Translations under genes and position numbers: made by a program
The notes under the pieces: model-generated
Seen by the model: the letters and a program-made list of their open reading frames with translations, nothing else
Databases searched by the model: none
What the model was told of the DNA's origin: nothing
Shown here: piece after piece, positions 25,092 through 33,484 of the stretch
How the letters are laid out: every line of letters begins with the position of its first letter
Numbering within the stretch: position 1 is the first letter of the stretch
Assembly: GCF_016863255.1 (NCBI RefSeq)
Contig: NZ_BOON01000015.1
Coordinates: forward strand, 1-64,000
Length of the DNA: 64,000 nt
Direction of reading: 5' to 3'
From: Planosporangium mesophilum
GTDB lineage: Bacteria > Actinomycetota > Actinomycetes > Mycobacteriales > Micromonosporaceae

Positions 25092-25571
25092 GTGGCGGAA
25101 CAGAGGAAACCGGCGGAGCCGGTCGTAACCGACAGTAACGCGACGGCGCCGGAGTCGGTAGCGCCGTGGCCGATCGCGAGCCTCCAGCGCCGGTTCGGCG
25201 CGCTGATGATCGACTGGCTGCTCTGCCTGTTGATCGCCGGGTTCCTGGGGCCGTTCCCCAACAACTGGGCCCCGTTCGTTCTGGTCGTGGAGTACGCGTT
25301 CTTCCTCGGCCTGTTCGGCCAGACGCCCGGCATGCGCCTGACCGGGATCGCGGCCGTGTCGGCGGCCGACGGGCGGCCGATCGGGATCCCGCGGGCGCTG
25401 CTGCGCGGTGTGCTGCTGGCGCTCCTGGTACCGGCGCTGGTCATGGACCGGTACCGGCGCGGCTGGCACGACCGGGCAGTCGGTTCGGTCGTGATCGCTA
25501 CGAAGCGGTCGGCCGCCGCCGAGCCCGAGGCCTGGGCCGAGCCCGGCGCCCCCTCAGCACCCTCTTCGTGA
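25092..25571 (+). CDS. RDD family membrane protein
   Basis: At 159 residues it has a short hydrophilic N-terminus, then SLQRRFGALMIDWLLCLLIAG, where the Arg...Asp pair of the RDD family falls, and FFLGLFGQTPGMRLTGIAAV. A last helix and the conserved WHDRAVGSVVI follow. That is three membrane helices in all. RDD proteins are small membrane proteins of largely unknown role, some proposed as Na+/H+ antiporters. Mycobacteria carry an RDD gene (Rv2219A) at the same place between glnA1 and the DUF4191 gene, so its position is conserved. It faces away from glnA and converges on DUF4191 across a strong hairpin. Confidence 0.85.
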   Translation: MAEQRKPAEPVVTDSNATAPESVAPWPIASLQRRFGALMIDWLLCLLIAGFLGPFPNNWAPFVLVVEYAFFLGLFGQTPGMRLTGIAAVSAADGRPIGIPRALLRGVLLALLVPALVMDRYRRGWHDRAVGSVVIATKRSAAAEPEAWAEPGAPSAPSS

Positions 25572-25617
25572 TCGTGGCGGATTTTCCGTGCTCCGGCACG
25601 GAAAATCCGCCACGATC
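25570..25617. terminator. 21-bp perfect hairpin between RDD and DUF4191 genes
   Basis: Arms 25570-25590 and 25597-25617 are perfect complements with a 6-nt loop (CTCCGG). The RDD stop codon overlaps its edge. The inner stem matches that of 20732-20783, and the outer stem reads GATCGTGGC. Confidence 0.85.
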
Positions 25618-25632
25618 GTGGAAGAAACGGGG

Positions 25633-26322
25633 TCAGCGGCCGCGCATGGCGCGGAAGGAGCCCTTGGGCCGCATGTTCTTCGGGATCTGGCCCTGCGGCA
25701 TCTTCGGCCGGGTGCTCAGCGCCTTCAGGCGCCGGTCCAGCGCGTTGACCTCTTTGCCGCTGATCGTACGGGGCAGCCGCATGAGCGTGTTGCGCAGCTT
25801 GTTCAGCGGCATCAGGCCCTCGGCGTCGCCGATGATGAAGTCGCGCATGTCGGCGCTGCCGATCACCTTGGCCAGCCGCCGCTTCTCCTGGCCCAGCAGC
25901 TGGCGTACCCGCTGCGGGTTGCCCTCGCCGATCAGGATCACGCCCGGCCGGCCGACCACCAGGTGCACCACGTCGAACTGACCCGTGTACTGCACGGCCT
26001 GGGTCACCCGCCAGTCGCCGCGCATGTTCTCGATCAGTGCGGCGGCGGCGCCCGGCTGGCCGGCCATCTCCGCCATCATCGCGTTGTTGGAACGCAGGTT
26101 CAGCACGATCATCACGGCGAGGACGGCGGTGAGCAGGCCCAGGGCGAGCCAGGTCCAGCTCGCGCCCAGGGCCACCGCGATCCCGGCGGCCGCGAGCGGC
26201 ACGATCACCGCGATCAGGACAAGAGGGAGGAACAGCTTGTCCCGCTTGGCGGTGAAGGAGAACACCATCCCGATCTGCTTGAGGCGATCGCGGAACTTGA
26301 CTTTCTGGGGGGCGGTGGCCAT
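25633..26322 (-). CDS. DUF4191 membrane protein
   Basis: The 229-residue protein has two hydrophobic helices near residues 30-75 (LFLPLVLIAVIVPLAAAGIA and SWTWLALGLLTAVLAVMIVL). A cytoplasmic domain follows, containing GVILIGEGNPQRVRQLL and FIIGDAEGLMPLNKL, and a basic tail. It matches the actinobacterial DUF4191 family (Rv2219 position), function unknown. The frame extends far upstream, but MATAPQKVKFRDRLKQ at 26322 is the conserved start; a TAGACT hexamer 7 nt before it suggests a leaderless transcript. lipA lies 23 nt further upstream on the same strand, so read-through from lipA is also likely. Confidence 0.85.
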   Translation of the reverse strand: MATAPQKVKFRDRLKQIGMVFSFTAKRDKLFLPLVLIAVIVPLAAAGIAVALGASWTWLALGLLTAVLAVMIVLNLRSNNAMMAEMAGQPGAAAALIENMRGDWRVTQAVQYTGQFDVVHLVVGRPGVILIGEGNPQRVRQLLGQEKRRLAKVIGSADMRDFIIGDAEGLMPLNKLRNTLMRLPRTISGKEVNALDRRLKALSTRPKMPQGQIPKNMRPKGSFRAMRGR

Positions 26323-26329
26323 GGAGCCG

Positions 26330-26335
26330 AGTCTA
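26330..26335 (-). promoter_or_regulatory. -10 candidate for DUF4191 gene
   Basis: TAGACT (minus strand) ends 7 nt before the ATG at 26322, the leaderless spacing, and lies in the short lipA-DUF4191 gap. Confidence 0.35.
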
Positions 26336-26345
26336 GTGTGCCCGG

Positions 26346-27293
26346 TCACGGCGCCTTTGCTGGCGTGACCGAACGCGCATCGACCGCCTGCCGGTACAGC
26401 CGGCCGGCCCGGTACGACGAGCGGACCAGGGGCCCGGACATCACGCCGGCGTAGCCGATCTGCTCGGCCTCCTCGCGCAGCTCGACGAACTCCTCCGGCT
26501 TCACCCAGCGCTCCACCGGGTGGTGGCGCGGGGTCGGGCGCAGGTACTGCGTGATCGTGATCAGCTCGCAGCCGGCCTCGTACAGGTCGCGCAGCGCCTG
26601 CGACACCTCGGCGCGCTCCTCGCCGAGGCCGAGGATGAGGTTGGACTTGGTGACCAGCCCCTCCGCCCGGGCGCGGGTGATGACCTCGAGGGAGCGCTCG
26701 TACCGGAACCCCGGCCGGATCCGCTTGAAGATCCGCGGCACCGTCTCGACGTTGTGCGCGAGCACCTCGGGGCGCGAGCCGAAGACCTCGGCTAGCTGCT
26801 CCGGGTCGGCGTTGAAGTCGGGGATCAGCAGCTCGACGCCGCAGCCCGGCAGGAGGGAGTGGATCTGGCGGACGGTCTCCGCGTACAGCCACGCGCCGCC
26901 GTCGGGCAGGTCGTCGCGGGCGACGCCGGTGATCGTGGCGTACCGCAGGCCCATGGTCTTGACCGACTCGGCCACCCGCCGGGGCTCGTCGGCGTCGAAC
27001 TCGGCAGGCTTGCCGGTGTCGATCTGACAGAAGTCACACCGACGTGTGCACTGGTCGCCGCCGATGAGGAAGGTGGCCTCCCGGTCCTCCCAGCATTCGT
27101 AGATGTTGGGGCAGCCCGCCTCCTGGCAGACCGTGTGCAGCCCTTCCCGGCTGACCAGGCCCCTGAGCTGGGTGTACTCCGGCCCCATCTTGGCTTTGAC
27201 CTTGATCCACGGCGGCTTTCGCTCGATGGGGGTCTCGGCGTTGCGGGCCTCGATGCGCAGCATCCGGCGGCCCTCGGGCTGGACGATCGTCAC
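26346..27293 (-). CDS. lipA: Lipoyl synthase
   Basis: LipA is a radical-SAM enzyme that inserts two sulfurs into octanoyl groups on E2 and GcvH proteins. Both 4Fe-4S sites are seen: the auxiliary cluster Cys in [13 protein letters not shown] and the radical SAM CxxxCxxC in [19 protein letters not shown] and the C-terminal RSSYRA motif are also present. The start is uncertain: the frame is open to a TTG at 27335. I use GTG 27293 ([12 protein letters not shown]), close to the usual start of this family, giving 315 residues; no good Shine-Dalgarno supports either. The sacrificial auxiliary cluster needs Fe-S repair, which links it to the HesB protein and cysteine desulfurase encoded elsewhere in this window. 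Confidence 0.92.
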   Translation of the reverse strand: MTIVQPEGRRMLRIEARNAETPIERKPPWIKVKAKMGPEYTQLRGLVSREGLHTVCQEAGCPNIYECWEDREATFLIGGDQCTRRCDFCQIDTGKPAEFDADEPRRVAESVKTMGLRYATITGVARDDLPDGGAWLYAETVRQIHSLLPGCGVELLIPDFNADPEQLAEVFGSRPEVLAHNVETVPRIFKRIRPGFRYERSLEVITRARAEGLVTKSNLILGLGEERAEVSQALRDLYEAGCELITITQYLRPTPRHHPVERWVKPEEFVELREEAEQIGYAGVMSGPLVRSSYRAGRLYRQAVDARSVTPAKAP

Positions 27294-27343
27294 GTCGTCA
27301 GCGTACGCCCCGGCGCCGGTGGCTCGCCGCGACAAAGACCGCG

Positions 27344-27436
27344 ATGAGCGTCACGAAATGGGTCGCGCTGGTCGGGGCGGCGAACGTGCGCGAGGTCACC
27401 CTCTTCCCGCGGGACCTGCACCGCCTGACGCCATAG
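27344..27436 (+). pseudogene. Relic: C-terminal tail of an archaeal-type aspartyl-tRNA synthetase
   Basis: An isolated 30-codon frame (ATG 27344, TAG 27434) ends in VREVTLFPRDLHRLTP. This matches the conserved C-terminus of archaeal-type (non-discriminating) AspRS, and KWVALVGAAN corresponds to the preceding class II motif 3 helix. Everything upstream that would complete a 430-residue enzyme is missing; the sequence there is the lipA start on the opposite strand. I take it as a stranded 3' end of a lost gene. It lies within the 308-bp gap between lipA and lipB and is followed at once by the large hairpin at 27465-27542, which could have been that gene's terminator. Confidence 0.6.
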
Positions 27437-27464
27437 GGCGACGCCTCAGGACACCGTGCGCGCG

Positions 27465-27542
27465 GCTTTGCTCTGCTCCCGGATCGGCATCACCGGTAGG
27501 TGAGCTACCGGTGATGATGCCTGAGCGGGAGCAGAGCAAAGC
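27465..27542. terminator. Large two-level hairpin between lipA and lipB
   Basis: The outer arms 27465-27480 and 27527-27542 (GCTTTGCTCTGCTCCC) are perfect 16-bp complements. Inside them ATCACCGGTAG pairs with CTACCGGTGAT, with a short bulge. The whole can form a cruciform or long terminator. It lies about 60 nt 3' of the lipB stop (minus strand) and 29 nt after the AspRS relic (plus strand). Confidence 0.8.
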
Positions 27543-27601
27543 GCGGTGATGGCAAAGAGCGGGTGCGGTGACGGCGGCGAACGGGTGCCGGTGGTGGCGG
27601 T

Positions 27602-28243
27602 TCAGGCCAGGATCGTCGGCAGGTGCTTCTCGACGATCGGCAACGCCTCGGCGACGGTGATCTGCCGGCCCAGCTCGGCCGACAGCGACGTGACGCCGGC
27701 GTCGCGGATGCCGCAGGGCACGAAGTTGTCGAACGCGCCCAGGTCGCAGTCGCAGTTGAGGGAGAAGCCGTGCATGGTCGCGCCGCGCGCCACCCGGATG
27801 CCGATCGCGGCGACCTTGCGCTCCGGTCCGCGCTCGTCGGAGGGCACCCAGACGCCGCTGCGGCCCTCGACCCGGTCCGTCGGCAGGCCGAACTCCGCGC
27901 AGACGTCGATGAGCATCTGCTCGACCCGGCGCACGTACGCGACGACGTCGAGCGGGTCGGGCAGCTTGACGATCGGGTACCCGACGAGCTGTCCCGGGCC
28001 GTGCCAGGTGATCTTGCCGCCCCGGTCGACGTCGACGACCGGGGTGCCGTCCATCGGCCGGTCCCACGGCTCGGTGCGCTTACCGGCGGTGTACACGCTC
28101 GGGTGCTCCAGCAGCAGCACGGTGTCGGGCTCGGTACCCGAGGCCACCGCCTCGTGCAGCCGGCGCTGCTCGTCCCAGGCGGTCAGATAGTCGGTTACCC
28201 CCGCATGCACCGGTCGCAGGGTGCCAAGGCTCGCACTGGTCAC
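27602..28243 (-). CDS. lipB: Octanoyl-ACP:protein octanoyltransferase
   Basis: LipB moves octanoyl from ACP to a lysine of lipoyl domains, the step before LipA. The 213-residue protein has [10 protein letters not shown], the substrate loop [14 protein letters not shown], the catalytic Lys in [10 protein letters not shown] and the catalytic Cys in [13 protein letters not shown]. The frame continues upstream without support; GTG 28243 ([11 protein letters not shown]) gives the usual length. No ribosome-binding site is seen, but TACGCT lies 7 nt upstream, consistent with a leaderless mRNA. lipA follows on the same strand after the hairpin gap, so unlike in many bacteria the two are probably transcribed separately. 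Confidence 0.92.
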   Translation of the reverse strand: MTSASLGTLRPVHAGVTDYLTAWDEQRRLHEAVASGTEPDTVLLLEHPSVYTAGKRTEPWDRPMDGTPVVDVDRGGKITWHGPGQLVGYPIVKLPDPLDVVAYVRRVEQMLIDVCAEFGLPTDRVEGRSGVWVPSDERGPERKVAAIGIRVARGATMHGFSLNCDCDLGAFDNFVPCGIRDAGVTSLSAELGRQITVAEALPIVEKHLPTILA

Positions 28244-28250
28244 GTCGATG

Positions 28251-28256
28251 AGCGTA
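28251..28256 (-). promoter_or_regulatory. -10 candidate for leaderless lipB
   Basis: TACGCT on the minus strand ends 7 nt before the GTG start at 28243, with no ribosome-binding site between. Confidence 0.4.
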
Positions 28257-28277
28257 GCGCTGCCGGGCCGCCGCCCC

Positions 28278-28320
28278 CATGATCGCCGAAAGTTCGGGGT
28301 CTCATAGCGCCCGATCATGG
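28278..28320. repeat. Palindrome between divergent lipB and MMPL genes
   Basis: CCATGATCG (28278-28286) and CGATCATGG (28312-28320) are perfect inverted arms around a 25-nt interior that starts CCGAAAGTTCGGGG. The left half matches the arm sequence of hairpins at 30559-30608 and 33432-33481. The flanking genes diverge, so a terminator role is unlikely here. Confidence 0.5.
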
Positions 28321-28393
28321 GTATGTCCGGAACCCGGCCGGGTACCCTCTCTGCGTTCTGACACCACGTGCCACTTTGGCGATTGGAGCGGGG

Positions 28394-30547
28394 ATGACGG
28401 TCGGAGAAAGGTCGACAGCGCGGCGACGGCTCCGCTGGCTGCTGCCGGCGCTGGGCATCATCGCATTCCTGCTGGTCGCAGGGCCGCTGGGTAGCCTCGC
28501 GGGCAAGGTCTCCGAGGTGCAGCGCAACGACAGCGCCGAGTACCTGCCGGCCAGTGCCGAGGCGACCACGGTCCTGGAGCAGACCAAGCGGTTCGCGGGC
28601 CGGGACACCATGCCGGTGTTCATCGTCTACAGCCGGCCGTCCGGCCTGACTCCGGACGACCAGCGCAAGATGGCCGCGGACGTGGCGGAGATCAACAACC
28701 GACTCGGCGGCAAACTGGCCTCCCCGGCGGTCGGACCGGTCCCGTCGGCCGACCGGCGCGCAGCCCAGGTCCTCGTGCAGTTCGCCGGCTCGGACGCGCA
28801 GAAGCTCAAGACCGACATCAACTGGATCCGCGACCGCGTCGGCGACACCCCCGGGCTGAGCGGGCACGTCGGCGGCCCGGGCGGGGTCCTGGCCGACATG
28901 ATGACGGTGTTCGACGCGATCAACGGCATGCTGCTGGCCGCCACCGCCGGCATCGTGCTGTTCATCCTCGTCGTCGTGTACCGCAGCCCGATCCTGCCGC
29001 TCGTGGTGCTCGGGGTCGCGGGCGTGTCCCTGGGCATCTCCAACGGCCTGGTGTACCTGCTGGCGCGCAACGACATCCTGACCGTGTCCGGGCAGACGCA
29101 GGCGATCCTGGACGTCCTGGTGGTCGGCGCCGGTACCGACTACGCGCTGCTGATGGTCTCCCGGTTCCGCGAGGAGCTACGCCGGCACGAGTCCCGGTAC
29201 GACGCCATCCGCACCGCCTGGCGCGCCTCGGTCGAACCGATCGCGGCGAGCGCCGCCACGGTCATCCTCGGGCTGCTCTGCCTGCTGGTGTCGAACCTGA
29301 AGTCCAACCAGGGGATGGGCCCGGTCGCCGCGATCGGCATCTTCTGTGCACTGGTCTGCATGCTCTTCCTGCTGCCGGCCGTACTGGCGCTCTGCGGGCG
29401 GGTGGCGTTCTGGCCGTTCCTGCCGCGCTTCGGTTCCCGGCCGGTCGAGGAGCACGGCGTGTGGGCCCGGGTCGCGCGGATGGTCGGCGCCCGCCCGCGG
29501 ATCGTGTGGGTGGCGACCGCCCTGGTCCTGGGCGTCTGCTCCCTCGGCCTGGTCCGGCTGCAGGCCGACGGCATCCCGCAGACCGAGCAGTTCCTGGGCC
29601 GCCCCGACTCCAAGATCGCCCAGGAGGAGATCGGCCGGCACTTCCCGGCCGGCACCGGCAGCCCCGCCATCGTCACCGCGCGGGCCGACGCGCTCAACGA
29701 CGTGGTCAGCGCCGCTCGGGCGGTACCGGGCGTGGCGCAGGCGGTCCCGTTCACGCCGGTACCGCCGCCGGCAGCCACCCCGCCGATCGCGACCCCGCTG
29801 CCGAAGATCGTCGAAGGACTGGTCCGCGTCGACGTCACCCTCGCCGTACCCGCCGACTCGCCGCAGGCCGACGACGTGATCACGGCGCTGCGCACGAAAC
29901 TGCACGCACTGCCGGGCGCGGAGGCGAAGGTCGGCGGGTACACCGCGATCAACCTGGACGTACAGAGCACGGCGCGGCACGACCGCAACGTGATCATCCC
30001 GCTGGTGCTCGGGGTGGTGTTCGTCGTCCTGATGCTGCTGCTGCGGGCGGTGGTCGCCCCGCTGCTGCTGATCGGGACGGTCATCCTGTCGTTCCTCGCC
30101 ACGCTCGGCGTCTCCGGCGTGGTCTTCCGCGACCTGCTCGGCTTCGCCGGGGCGGACTCGTCGTACCCGCTGTTCGCGTTCGTGTTCCTGGTGGCGCTCG
30201 GGGTGGACTACAACATCTTCCTGATGACCCGGGTACGCGAGGAGGCCGCCCGGCGCGGCCACCGCGCGGGCACGCTCGCCGGCCTGTCGGTCACCGGTGG
30301 CGTGATCACCTCCGCCGGCGTGGTGCTCGCGGCGACCTTCGCGGCCCTGTCCGTACTGCCGCTGGTGTTCGTCGCCGAGGTCGCGTTCGCGGTCGCGTTC
30401 GGCGTCCTGCTCGACACCCTGGTCGTACGGTCACTGCTGGTGCCGGCGCTCACCGTCGACGTCGGCCGGGCCGTCTGGTGGCCGGGCGCGCTGTCGAGGC
30501 GGCCGGTGCCGGCGGCGGCCCCGCAGGAGCCGGCGCCGGTCGGCTGA
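28394..30547 (+). CDS. MMPL family transporter (RND superfamily)
   Basis: The 717-residue protein has the MMPL/RND layout: one N-terminal helix, a large extracytoplasmic domain (about residues 45-165), five or six helices, a second extracytoplasmic domain (about 375-525), and five or six helices. The proton-relay motifs are seen twice as [19 protein letters not shown] and [19 protein letters not shown] proteins export lipids or other hydrophobic products with the proton gradient. ATG 28394 is preferred over 28376 because GGAG lies about 5 nt upstream. The gene sits beside a GT-C-like membrane protein across a shared terminator, an envelope-related insertion in the lipB-epimerase interval. Confidence 0.9.
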   Translation: MTVGERSTARRRLRWLLPALGIIAFLLVAGPLGSLAGKVSEVQRNDSAEYLPASAEATTVLEQTKRFAGRDTMPVFIVYSRPSGLTPDDQRKMAADVAEINNRLGGKLASPAVGPVPSADRRAAQVLVQFAGSDAQKLKTDINWIRDRVGDTPGLSGHVGGPGGVLADMMTVFDAINGMLLAATAGIVLFILVVVYRSPILPLVVLGVAGVSLGISNGLVYLLARNDILTVSGQTQAILDVLVVGAGTDYALLMVSRFREELRRHESRYDAIRTAWRASVEPIAASAATVILGLLCLLVSNLKSNQGMGPVAAIGIFCALVCMLFLLPAVLALCGRVAFWPFLPRFGSRPVEEHGVWARVARMVGARPRIVWVATALVLGVCSLGLVRLQADGIPQTEQFLGRPDSKIAQEEIGRHFPAGTGSPAIVTARADALNDVVSAARAVPGVAQAVPFTPVPPPAATPPIATPLPKIVEGLVRVDVTLAVPADSPQADDVITALRTKLHALPGAEAKVGGYTAINLDVQSTARHDRNVIIPLVLGVVFVVLMLLLRAVVAPLLLIGTVILSFLATLGVSGVVFRDLLGFAGADSSYPLFAFVFLVALGVDYNIFLMTRVREEAARRGHRAGTLAGLSVTGGVITSAGVVLAATFAALSVLPLVFVAEVAFAVAFGVLLDTLVVRSLLVPALTVDVGRAVWWPGALSRRPVPAAAPQEPAPVG

Positions 30548-30558
30548 AGCCCCTCCCG

Positions 30559-30608
30559 TGATCACCGAGAGTTCGGGGCGTCGGAGCGCCCCGAACTCTC
30601 GGTGATCA
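30559..30608. terminator. 22-bp perfect bidirectional hairpin
   Basis: Arms 30559-30580 and 30587-30608 are perfect complements beginning TGATCACCGAGAGTTCGGGG, with loop TCGGAG. It lies between the MMPL gene and the convergent GT-C-like gene, whose stop codon starts at the next base. Best example of the GATC-family hairpins in this window. Confidence 0.88.
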
Positions 30609-32444
30609 TCAGTTGGCCACGCGCCAGAGCCACACGTCGTCGACGCGCGTCGGCTGACCGTACAGCTCGGTCGCCAGCTCCAGGACCAGATCGTGGTTTC
30701 GGGCCCACCGGGTGCCCTGGCCGGCGCCGGCGGGCATCACCACGACCCGGCCGCCCCAGTACTCGAGGTCCTTGCGCGCCTCGACCTCCATCACCGGCGT
30801 GATCGCCAGCGGCCGGTTCCCGGCCAGGGCGGTCTCGGCGAAGGTGGTCTGGGTCCAGCGGGGCACCGGCCCGATACGGCCGCGGCCGCCCGCGTCCGGC
30901 CCCAGGAAGAAGCCGGCCGGGATCCGGAACGTCGCACCGTCGCCGCTCGACAGCGCGGCCGTCTGCCAGCGCTGGCCGTCCGGGATCCAGTCGGACGGCA
31001 CCGGCAGCGGGATCAGCGTCTCGCCCGGCTCGACGTACCCGCGCCACGCGCCGGAGCTGAAGAAGTGCGGCACGGGCGAGCGTTCCATGGTCAGCAGCGG
31101 GACCGGCACGATCGGCAGCAGGCCGATCGCCACGGCGGCGGCGACCAGCCGCGGTCGCCGCAGCTCCGGCAGCCGGTCCAGGCCCAGGGCCAGCAGCACG
31201 CCGGCGAGCGCGGTGACGATCAGCGCGAGCCGGCCGGGCAGCGCCGAGTCGAACAGCGGTGCGTGCCGCAGCAGCGCGTACGGCAGCGGGAAGCCGGTCC
31301 GGTACCCGGCGACGTGGAGCTCGGGGCCCAGCGAGAGCACCGCGAACGCCACCACGCTGTAGAGCACGGCGCGCGCCAGCCTGCGCCGGGCGAGATCACG
31401 GGCGCGCAGCGCCAGCACACCAGCGCCGACCAGGATCAGCAGCGTGGTGACGCCGAAGAAGCTGTTCTCCTCGGTCGGGTTGGCCGCGAGCCGGCTGTCG
31501 AGCCCCAGCATCCCGGCCATTGACCGGCGCGGGAAGGCGCCGTACGCCAGCAGGTCCTCGCTGTGCTGGACCTGGTCGAACCCGGTGCCGTGGTAGTGGC
31601 CGGGGCCGAAGAACATCATCCACAGCGGGTACGCCAGCAGCGCGAACGCGGTGACCGCGGTCGCGCCCAGCCCCCGGGCGAACGTCACCAGCGTGTCGCG
31701 CGGCTCGCGGTGGCCCGTCAGCAGCCAGAAACCGAGGAACACCCCGCAGGTCAGCGCGGTGAAGAACAGCGTCTCCCCGCCGAGGGAGTACTGCACGGCG
31801 ACCAGCGCGCCGAGGATCATCCCGTTGCGTACCGCGCGGCCGGGCCGGCGCAGCTCCAGGACCCGCCAGACGATCAGCGGTATGAGGTAACCCGAGGCGA
31901 AGTTGACGTGCGCGTTGGCGTGCGAGACCAGCCCCGGCGCGAAGCCGCAGAACAGGCCACCGACGATCGCGGCGGCCCGGCTCCGTACGACCGTGCGCGA
32001 CAGCAGCAGGTACCACGCCACCGGGGTGGCGGCGATCCCGAACGTCAGCGCGATCGCGAACGACACCGACGGGCTCAGCAGCAGCGTCACCGGGGCGAGC
32101 ACCCAGCCCAGGACGGACACCGCGGTGTTGACGGCGAGGTTGGCCCCGAGCGGCGCGTTGAGCAGCGACGTGAAGAACGGGTCGTGACCGTTGCGCAGCG
32201 TGTCGGCCGCGTACGACAGCAGCCACTCGAAGAGGGACTGGTCGCTGGCGTTGACCCGCATCGCCCGGTGGTTGGGGTCGATCCACAGGCCGGAGGTGAG
32301 CCAGCCGGTGATGGCGAGAGCCAGCACGACCATGAGCACGTCGGCGGACCGACGCCCCCGTCGGCCGGCGTCCGGTTCGGTCTGCCTATCGGCGAGCGCC
32401 GTGCCGGCGACCGTCCCGGCACTGTCCTGTTGCGTCACTGACAC
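30609..32444 (-). CDS. GT-C-like polytopic membrane protein
   Basis: This 611-residue protein has a hydrophilic N-terminus with a basic stretch, then about 11-12 hydrophobic helices up to residue 460, and a soluble C-terminal domain ending VDDVWLWRVAN. A first extracytoplasmic loop with SGLWIDPNHRAMRVNASDQS follows helix one. That is where GT-C glycosyltransferases carry catalytic acidic residues, and the Asp here could serve. The family usually glycosylates lipids or envelope polymers with polyprenyl-phosphate sugars. No finer family could be assigned. It converges with the MMPL transporter; joint synthesis and export of an envelope glycolipid is a guess. Upstream lies the epimerase gene on the same strand. 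Confidence 0.65.
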   Translation of the reverse strand: MSVTQQDSAGTVAGTALADRQTEPDAGRRGRRSADVLMVVLALAITGWLTSGLWIDPNHRAMRVNASDQSLFEWLLSYAADTLRNGHDPFFTSLLNAPLGANLAVNTAVSVLGWVLAPVTLLLSPSVSFAIALTFGIAATPVAWYLLLSRTVVRSRAAAIVGGLFCGFAPGLVSHANAHVNFASGYLIPLIVWRVLELRRPGRAVRNGMILGALVAVQYSLGGETLFFTALTCGVFLGFWLLTGHREPRDTLVTFARGLGATAVTAFALLAYPLWMMFFGPGHYHGTGFDQVQHSEDLLAYGAFPRRSMAGMLGLDSRLAANPTEENSFFGVTTLLILVGAGVLALRARDLARRRLARAVLYSVVAFAVLSLGPELHVAGYRTGFPLPYALLRHAPLFDSALPGRLALIVTALAGVLLALGLDRLPELRRPRLVAAAVAIGLLPIVPVPLLTMERSPVPHFFSSGAWRGYVEPGETLIPLPVPSDWIPDGQRWQTAALSSGDGATFRIPAGFFLGPDAGGRGRIGPVPRWTQTTFAETALAGNRPLAITPVMEVEARKDLEYWGGRVVVMPAGAGQGTRWARNHDLVLELATELYGQPTRVDDVWLWRVAN

Positions 32445-32497
32445 TCGGGGCAGGGTACCAACGCCTGCTGACGGAGGTTCGATCGCGGCCCGGTCAT

Positions 32498-33394
32498 CTA
32501 CGGATGCTCGACGGCCCAGCGAAGCGCCGAGGTCACGTCGCGGTACCGGAAGTCGAACCCGGCCGTGGTCAGGACACCCGGCAGGACGCGTTGGCTGGCG
32601 ACCGCCTCGTTGCCGAACTCACCGAGCACCGCCCGCAGCGCGAGCCGCGGTACGGGTACCAGCGCGGGCCGGTGCACCTGCCGGGCCAGGGCGCGGGTGA
32701 ACGCGGCGTTCGTGACCGGGTTCGGCCCGGTCAGGTTCACCGGGCCCGATATGTCGTGGTCCAGCAGGAACCGTACGGCCGCCAGCCAGTCCGGCAGCGA
32801 GATCCAGGGCAGGTACTGGTCGCCGCTGCCCAGCTTGCCGCCGAGGCCCAGCTTGAACAGCAGCAACAGCGGCTTGAGGAAGCCCTCGACGGAGTCCAGC
32901 GGTAAGCCGGTACGCAGGTGCGCCACCCGTACCCCGGCCGCCTCGGCGGGTGCGGTGGCCGCCTCCCACTCCCGGCACAAGTCGGCCAGGAAGCCGGTAC
33001 CGGGCGGGGCCTGCTCGTCCACGGGCCGGTCGCCGGTGTCGCCGTAGAAGCCGACCGCCGACGAGTTGAGCAGGATCTTCGGCTGATGCGAGTCGATCGC
33101 GGCCAGGGCGGCCGCGAGGGTGGCCGTGGTGTCGACCCGGCTGTCCCACAGCTCACGCTTGTACGCCTCGGTCCAGCGCCGGCCGCCCACGTTCGCGCCG
33201 GCGAGATTGATCACAGCGTCGGCGTCCGCGACCACCTCCGGGTCGACCCGGCGCCGGGACGGCTCCCAGCGGGTCTCGGCCGCGGTACGTGGTTCACGCC
33301 GTACCAGCGTCCGGATCTTGTGCCCGTCCTCGGTCAGGGCACCGACCAGCCGGGTACCGAGAAAGCCGGACGCGCCGGCGACCAGGATCCGCAT
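32498..33394 (-). CDS. TIGR01777 family SDR epimerase-like protein
   Basis: The 298-residue protein is an extended short-chain dehydrogenase/reductase: RILVAGASGFLGTRLVGAL binds NAD(P), ADAVINLAGANVGGRRWTEAYK is the family's signature, and LLNSSAVGFYGDTGDRPVDE carries the Ser-Tyr pair. A C-terminal DUF1731 segment (LRAVLGEFGNEAVASQRVLP) confirms the TIGR01777/YfcH family, whose reaction is not established. ATG 33394 is preferred over 33403 because GAAGGG lies about 9 nt upstream. Mycobacteria have a homologue (Rv2216) in the same place between lipB and the E2 gene, so the association with lipoate metabolism is conserved. Confidence 0.88.
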   Translation of the reverse strand: MRILVAGASGFLGTRLVGALTEDGHKIRTLVRREPRTAAETRWEPSRRRVDPEVVADADAVINLAGANVGGRRWTEAYKRELWDSRVDTTATLAAALAAIDSHQPKILLNSSAVGFYGDTGDRPVDEQAPPGTGFLADLCREWEAATAPAEAAGVRVAHLRTGLPLDSVEGFLKPLLLLFKLGLGGKLGSGDQYLPWISLPDWLAAVRFLLDHDISGPVNLTGPNPVTNAAFTRALARQVHRPALVPVPRLALRAVLGEFGNEAVASQRVLPGVLTTAGFDFRYRDVTSALRWAVEHP

Positions 33395-33431
33395 GAGCCA
33401 CACCCTTCGCGGGAGACGTTCGCTGAAGACG

Positions 33432-33468
33432 GGAGAGTCCGGGCGACCGTACGGTGCCCGGACTCTCC
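33432..33468. terminator. 13-bp hairpin 3' of the E2 gene
   Basis: GGAGAGTCCGGGC (33432-33444) pairs with 33456-33468; the interior ACCGTACGGT is itself a palindrome. On the minus strand it is preceded by ATGATCGC, joining it to the GATC-family hairpins. It ends the E2 gene just before the epimerase. Confidence 0.8.
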
Positions 33469-33484
33469 GCGATCATGCTTGACC

